In this document: positions 6,178 to 9,447 of the stretch, in pieces | Layout of the letters: every line of letters begins with the position of its first letter | Numbering within the stretch: position 1 is the first letter of the stretch | Assembly: GCA_934215455.1 (NCBI GenBank) | Contig: CAKPZX010000054.1 | Coordinates: 1-9,447 of the forward strand | Length of the DNA: 9,447 nucleotides | From: an uncultured Streptococcus sp. | GTDB taxonomy: Bacteria > Bacillota > Bacilli > Lactobacillales > Streptococcaceae | Reading direction: 5' to 3' | Program-made: the position numbers and the translations under genes | Notes under the pieces: model-generated | Databases searched by the model: none | Told to the model about the DNA's origin: nothing | The model's input: the letters and a program-made list of their open reading frames with translations, nothing else

Positions 6178-6807
6178 CTACTTTCTATCTATATAAATCA
6201 TGGCCGTCCGGTTCTCTGAACGAAACGAAAGGTTGCCTGGGTAGGCTTGCGCTAGCTCAAGGAGCTCTTCTTGGTTATATCCTGACAGTTTCAAGCGTCC
6301 ATCTTCCAAGGTCATCAAATCAGTCAGGGCTGAGAGGGCTTCTGTTTTAGTGACCACTTCTGGTTCAGCCTCTTGCAAGCAGATCTTACCATCTTTTTCA
6401 GAGACCAAACAATGTGGAAAGATCTCTGCAATTTCGAATAAAATGGCAGGGTTGATATCCTCTGCTGGATCTTCAGCAAAGACACAGGCTAGCTCTTCAT
6501 TTACGTAAGCCAAGCCATAAGACTTCCCTGATAAATTGAGGCGGATAAAGGGCTTCCGTTCATCAAAGCTTTGCTGAACTGTGAATAAGTCAAATGCCCG
6601 GCTCAGGTCCAAGAAATAATCCATGGCCTCCTTGGGGCTCTTCTTTTGATAGAGCTCAGCAAAATAGGCGTTGATCACACTTGGGGGAGGCGTAATCACA
6701 CGGAGACGCAATTCCTCAGGGATCGTGCTTAAAAGATTGGTCAGATAGACCCGATCGAGGCTGGTATATCCTCCATATTTTATTGCTAAATCAACGTAAT
6801 CCGTCAT
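6178..6807 (-). CDS. Conserved streptococcal protein of unknown function (209 aa)
   Basis: I recognise its position (between hflX and rnz in streptococci) but not a function. The ATG at 6807, with GGAAG six bases upstream, overlaps the end of hflX by 17 bases. An in-frame extension to 6900 lies inside hflX and is rejected. The N-terminus ([20 protein letters not shown]) looks helical, with a ITPPPSVINAYFAELY segment at about 38-53. The middle (about 85-112) is a set of short beta-like strands, and the rest alternates acidic loops and hydrophobic helices. It ends with a strand containing TAMIYIDRK. There is no signal peptide, membrane span or Cys/His metal site, so a soluble cytoplasmic protein is expected. 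The placement hints at a tRNA or ribosome-linked role, but nothing in the sequence itself shows it. Confidence 0.88.
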   Translation of the reverse strand: MTDYVDLAIKYGGYTSLDRVYLTNLLSTIPEELRLRVITPPPSVINAYFAELYQKKSPKEAMDYFLDLSRAFDLFTVQQSFDERKPFIRLNLSGKSYGLAYVNEELACVFAEDPAEDINPAILFEIAEIFPHCLVSEKDGKICLQEAEPEVVTKTEALSALTDLMTLEDGRLKLSGYNQEELLELAQAYPGNLSFRSENRTAMIYIDRK

Positions 6808-8038
6808 AAAATTCTTCCAACTTCCACTTATTTTTCTCTGCGATATAGCCCTGAATGACCTCGACGTCCTCTTCAAATTCGCGCTGGTCAATGATCGCAA
6901 CCATTTCTAAATCATGTGTTCGATAAGATTTTGAAAAGGGAACGCGAATGGTAAAGGGAACAAAGAGTTCTCTCAGTTTTTCTAGAAGCAAAGCCTGGAG
7001 ATCTTCACGAGCTGTCTCAGAGCGCGCTGAAATCAAGCTAAAAGGTGTCTGGGTTGGTGTAAAGTCTGCTACTTTATCTGCTTTGTTGTAAAGCGTCAAG
7101 CGAGGGAGCTCCAGCATATCCAGGTCCTTCATGATCGAAAGCACGGTCTTTTCATGCTCTTCATGATTAGGATCAGACGCATCGATGACATGGACCAGGA
7201 GATCCACATTCTTACTTTCTTCCAGGGTCGACTTAAAGCTCGATACCAGTTCTGTTGGTAGATCTTGGATAAAACCAACCGTATCGGTCAGCGTCACTTG
7301 CAGATTGCCTGTTAGATGGATGCTCTTGGTTGTGGCGTCCAAGGTCGCAAAGAGTTCATCGGCTTCATATTGGCTCTTACTGGTCAGCTGATTCATAATG
7401 GTCGACTTTCCTGCATTGGTATAGCCGATCAAACCAATCTTGAAGACAGGTGATTCCAAGCGTTTTTCACGAAGGGTTTCCCGGTTCTTTTCAACTGCCT
7501 TGAGCTGGCGCTCGATATCGGTGATTTGGTTGCGAACGCTCCGGCGGTTCAACTCCAACTGACTTTCCCCTGGTCCACGAGAACCAATTCCCCCAGCCTG
7601 ACGGCTGAGCATGATCCCTTGACCGACAAGGCGTGGCAAGAGGTATTTGAGCTGGGCCAAGTGTACCTGCAACTTCCCTTCATGACTCCTAGCCCGCATG
7701 GCAAAGATATCTAAAATCAACTGCATCCGGTCAATGACCTTGACCCCAAGGATTTCTTCTAAGTTGACATTTTGACGCGGGGTCAGGCGGTTATTGACCA
7801 CCACGGTCGTAATCTCATCTGCTTCGACCATTTGAGCGATTTCTTCTAGTTTTCCTGAGCCGACAAAGGTCTTGGTGTCGTACTTCTCCCGCTTTTGTGT
7901 ATAGGAGCCCCGGACATCTCCACCAGCTGTTTTAGCCAGGCTCGCCAACTCCTCCATAGACATATCAAAATTGTCCATGCCTTGAAGTTCTACACCGACC
8001 AAAAGGATGCGTTCTTGTTTTTTTTCTGTTTCAATCAT
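6791..8038 (-). CDS. hflX: GTPase HflX, ribosome-associated (415 aa)
   Basis: HflX is a GTPase that binds the large ribosomal subunit and, in studied bacteria, splits stalled or hibernating ribosomes. The N-terminal HflX domain (about 1-195) includes [12 protein letters not shown] and the glycine-rich [14 protein letters not shown] (149-162), a hallmark of the family, followed by a coiled Arg/Glu/Lys helix. The G domain carries G1 GYTNAGKST (205-213), the FATLDATT switch I (230-237), G3 DTVGF (252-256), G4 NKAD (318-321) and G5 SAR (337-339). A small C-terminal domain follows. Length and motifs are normal. The ATG overlaps the end of miaA by 8 bases, with AAGGAG 10 bases upstream inside miaA. 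The miaA-hflX adjacency is also known from enterobacteria, where hfq lies between them; no hfq is present here. Confidence 0.97.
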   Translation of the reverse strand: MIETEKKQERILLVGVELQGMDNFDMSMEELASLAKTAGGDVRGSYTQKREKYDTKTFVGSGKLEEIAQMVEADEITTVVVNNRLTPRQNVNLEEILGVKVIDRMQLILDIFAMRARSHEGKLQVHLAQLKYLLPRLVGQGIMLSRQAGGIGSRGPGESQLELNRRSVRNQITDIERQLKAVEKNRETLREKRLESPVFKIGLIGYTNAGKSTIMNQLTSKSQYEADELFATLDATTKSIHLTGNLQVTLTDTVGFIQDLPTELVSSFKSTLEESKNVDLLVHVIDASDPNHEEHEKTVLSIMKDLDMLELPRLTLYNKADKVADFTPTQTPFSLISARSETAREDLQALLLEKLRELFVPFTIRVPFSKSYRTHDLEMVAIIDQREFEEDVEVIQGYIAEKNKWKLEEFYDGLR

Positions 8039-8918
8039 GCTGTAAAAACTCCTTTACATCTGCAAGAACCTGCTCCTTGAAGTGGGGGGCAGAAATGGCG
8101 TAAAATTTTACTTCCATCCGATTTCGAAACCAGGTCAGCTGCCGTTTGGCAAAACGACGCGTATTGCGCTTGAGGCTCTCACTGGCTTCCTCAAGGCTCT
8201 GCTCCCCCTTAAAGTAAGGAAAGAGTTCCTTGTAACCAATCCCTTTAGCTGCCTGAACCTCCGGATGGTCATCATAAAGCCAACGGGCTTCCTCCAGCAA
8301 GCCTTCCTCTAGCATGCGATCTACTCGACGATTGATGCGATCATAGATCAAGGACCGTTCATCATCTAGACAGATGAGATAGGGTTCATAATCAGTCTCT
8401 TCGTTTGCGAGGTCCTGCCCAAAATGCGCAATTTCAAGAGCCCGCATGGCCCGACGGCGATTGAGCTGAGGAATCACAAGTCCTTGCTCCGCCACTCTTT
8501 GGTACAAGTCTTCGTCCGACAGCAAGTCCAATTGAGCGCGATAGGCCAGAATCTCTTCATGAGGAACTTCACCACCTAGATGATAACCTTCGAGAAGACT
8601 TTGGATGTAAAGGCCCGTCCCACCAGCAATGATAGGAAGCTTGCCTCGAGCTGTGATCTCTTCAATCGCAGTTTTAGCTTCTCTTACAAAATCAAAAGCC
8701 GAGTAAGACTCGGTCACCTCTCGCACATCGATCAAATGATGGGGAGCTGCTGCTTGCTCTTCTGGTGTCGCCTTGGCTGTTCCAATATCTAGCTTGCGAT
8801 AGACTTGCTGGCTATCGCCACTGATAATTTCACCATTGAGGGCTTGCGCCAAATCGATCGCAAGAGCTGTTTTTCCAACAGCAGTTGGTCCCACAATCAC
8901 AATTATCTTGGTTTTCAT
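8031..8918 (-). CDS. miaA: tRNA dimethylallyltransferase MiaA (295 aa)
   Basis: MiaA transfers a dimethylallyl group to N6 of A37 in tRNAs reading UNN codons (i6A37), stabilising codon-anticodon pairing. The P-loop GPTAVGKT is at 10-17, [15 protein letters not shown] at 35-49 carries the catalytic Asp and tRNA-contact residues, HHLID is at 60-64, and GGTGLYI at 99-105. The C-terminal part, with RRAMRALEI and [16 protein letters not shown], matches the tRNA-binding region. The length is normal for Gram-positive MiaA. A TTG start five codons earlier is possible, but the ATG at 8918 has AAGGA 7 bases upstream and places the P-loop in the usual place. It is the first gene of the operon, about 34 nt downstream of the predicted transcription start. 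Confidence 0.97.
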   Translation of the reverse strand: MKTKIIVIVGPTAVGKTALAIDLAQALNGEIISGDSQQVYRKLDIGTAKATPEEQAAAPHHLIDVREVTESYSAFDFVREAKTAIEEITARGKLPIIAGGTGLYIQSLLEGYHLGGEVPHEEILAYRAQLDLLSDEDLYQRVAEQGLVIPQLNRRRAMRALEIAHFGQDLANEETDYEPYLICLDDERSLIYDRINRRVDRMLEEGLLEEARWLYDDHPEVQAAKGIGYKELFPYFKGEQSLEEASESLKRNTRRFAKRQLTWFRNRMEVKFYAISAPHFKEQVLADVKEFLQHD

Positions 8919-8958
8919 CGTTTTTCCTTGCAAAATTCACGTTTTTTCGTTACCATAT

Positions 8959-8967
8959 ATTATAACA
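8959..8967 (-). promoter_or_regulatory. Extended -10 promoter (TGTTATAAT) of the miaA operon
   Basis: Read on the - strand, TGTTATAAT combines the TGn extension with a perfect -10 hexamer (8959-8964). A 17-bp spacer points to a poor -35 (TTCTGA), which is normal for extended -10 promoters. Transcription should start near 8952, giving a leader of about 34 nt before the miaA ATG. I see no terminator or riboswitch-like structure in that leader. The 83-bp gap 8919-9001 also has to hold the divergent promoter of the DUF3042 gene. I can find only AT-rich -10-like strings (TATAAC at 8961, TATTTA at 8972) with no matching -35. Confidence 0.7.
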
Positions 8968-9001
8968 TAAATATTTAAAGTTCAGAAAAGGAGAAATTCT
9001 C

Positions 9002-9172
9002 ATGGCTAAAGGATTTGGTAAAGGTTTTGTTACTGGTGTTGCTGGTACAGTTGCTGCTGTCGCAGGTGCAGTTTACACATTCAAGAAGAAAGTAATCGAA
9101 CCAGAAGAACAAAAAGCAGCTTTCATCGAAGAAAACCGCAAAAAAGCAGCACGTCGCCGTGTCTCACACTAA
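9002..9172 (+). CDS. DUF3042 family small protein (56 aa)
   Basis: This short gene begins with ATG at 9002, eight bases after a strong AAAAGGAG site, and ends in TAA at 9170-9172. The product has an N-terminal MAKGFGKGFVTG, an Ala/Gly/Val hydrophobic segment (about 9-25), then TFKKKVIEPEE and a very basic tail (ENRKKAARRR). This layout matches my memory of DUF3042, a small protein family common in Firmicutes cocci and lactobacilli and without known function. The hydrophobic segment could be a single membrane span with the basic tail in the cytoplasm, but at 16-17 residues with several Gly it may be only membrane-associated. Codons are of the strongly used type (GGT, GTT, GAA, CGT/CGC), suggesting good expression. 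It is divergent from miaA and followed at once by its terminator. Confidence 0.9.
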   Translation: MAKGFGKGFVTGVAGTVAAVAGAVYTFKKKVIEPEEQKAAFIEENRKKAARRRVSH

Positions 9173-9178
9173 TCATTC

Positions 9179-9208
9179 AAAAAGCTCCGGGAAACCGGAG
9201 CTTTTTTT
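9179..9208. terminator. Strong intrinsic terminator after the DUF3042 gene, usable from both sides
   Basis: GCTCCGG pairs with CCGGAGC around a GAAA loop. The stem is extended by A-T pairs, with seven T (9202-9208) on the right and five A (9179-9183) on the left. On the + strand it ends the DUF3042 transcript 6 bases after the stop. On the - strand it has TTTTT and would stop transcripts arriving from the right, such as one carrying the small frame at 9243-9326. Confidence 0.95.
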
Positions 9209-9242
9209 GCTGAAGAAAAAGTCCATTTTGGAAAATTTTCTT

Positions 9243-9326
9243 TTACTGGTAGGGTTTGTCACGATATGCTAACACAAGTAATGCTAAAAAAATTAGAATG
9301 ATATATATTATGTTTGATTCAAACAT
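9243..9326 (-). CDS. Possible 27-residue single-span membrane micropeptide
   Basis: The - strand frame starts with ATG at 9326 and ends with TAA at 9243-9245. It encodes a short acidic N-terminus (MFES), an unbroken hydrophobic run (NIIYIILIFLALLVLAY, residues 5-21) and a charged tail (RDKPYQ). That is the layout of tiny membrane peptides, including type I toxins. An in-frame TAG lies about 13 codons upstream, so it is not the end of a longer visible gene. The putative ribosome binding site GGAAAG, 9 bases before the ATG, is mediocre, and I see no clear promoter. AT-rich DNA can produce such hydrophobic frames by chance. No match to a named family is claimed. Confidence 0.35.
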   Translation of the reverse strand: MFESNIIYIILIFLALLVLAYRDKPYQ

Positions 9327-9352
9327 ATACTGAAACTTTCCGCCGTGAGAAA

Positions 9353-9447
9353 AGTGCTAGAAACACTTTTGTTTCTAGCACTCGGGAGTTTTGAAACTTT
9401 AGGTTCAAAACTAAGTCATGGAACTTCGTAGAAGTTCGCTGACGTCC
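9353..9447. repeat. Second hairpin-cluster intergenic element, cut by the window end
   Basis: Three adjacent inverted repeats are visible. AGTGCTAGAAAC/GTTTCTAGCACT (9353-9364 with 9371-9382) is a perfect 12-bp stem with a 6-base loop. AGTTTTGAAAC/GTTCAAAACT (9387-9397 with 9403-9412) forms 10 pairs with one bulge. GTCA-TG-GAACTTC/GAAGTTC-GC-TGAC (9415-9443) has a GTA loop. On the - strand the first stem is followed by TTTCTC and could act as a weak terminator for a gene beyond the window. I recall similar strings between genes in oral streptococci, so a dispersed repeat is likely. It differs in sequence from the element at 3185-3359. Confidence 0.65.

Noticed and set aside
6808..6900. In-frame N-terminal extension of the 209-residue protein
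   Set aside because: The extension is the hflX coding sequence read in another frame and is Arg/Ser-rich. The ATG at 6807 has a suitable GGAAG site.

Overview
The window looks like chromosomal DNA from a Gram-positive coccus, very probably an oral/mitis-sanguinis-type Streptococcus. The grounds are the LPXTG cell-wall sorting signal, two LSxC lipoproteins, AAGGAG-type ribosome binding sites, low-to-mid GC, a miaA-hflX-(hypothetical)-rnz-SDR gene order I associate with streptococci, and intergenic hairpin repeats whose sequence I recall from species such as S. parasanguinis/S. australis. The genus call is firm; the species call is a guess.

Left part (1-3184): the C-terminal end of a Thr-rich, repeat-stalked, sortase-anchored surface protein on the + strand (1-477) finishes at a strong intrinsic terminator. 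It converges on two AT-richer lipoprotein genes of unknown function on the - strand (740-1516 and 1640-3118). The upstream lipoprotein gene has a clear promoter (CTGACA, 17 bp, TAAAAT). This promoter lies over the extra codons of the longest open frame and so fixes the start at 3118.

Middle (3185-3359): an approximately 175-bp non-coding element made of three consecutive hairpins, with imperfect inverted ends around a GGGACA core. It sits directly against the stop codon of the next operon and looks like a dispersed, MITE-like or REP-like streptococcal repeat.

Core (3361-8918, - strand): a tightly packed seven-gene operon read right to left: miaA (tRNA A37 prenylation), hflX (ribosome-associated GTPase), a conserved gene of unknown function, rnz (tRNA 3' end maturation), a short-chain dehydrogenase/reductase, a class I methyltransferase that resembles the tRNA methyltransferase CmoM over its whole length, and a GNAT acetyltransferase. 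Genes overlap or lie 1-10 bp apart, which suggests translational coupling. Four of the seven products touch tRNA or the ribosome by family, which makes a tRNA/translation role for the unknown members plausible but unproven. An extended -10 promoter (TGTTATAAT) drives the operon from the gap at 8919-9001.

Right end (9002-9447): a divergent 56-codon DUF3042-type gene with a strong terminator usable from both sides. A possible 27-residue single-span membrane micropeptide follows on the - strand. A second, different cluster of three hairpins runs off the window end. I see no CRISPR array, rRNA, tRNA, insertion sequence transposase or phage gene. No complete unknown system stands out; the most notable items are the hairpin elements, the micropeptide and the CmoM-like methyltransferase.
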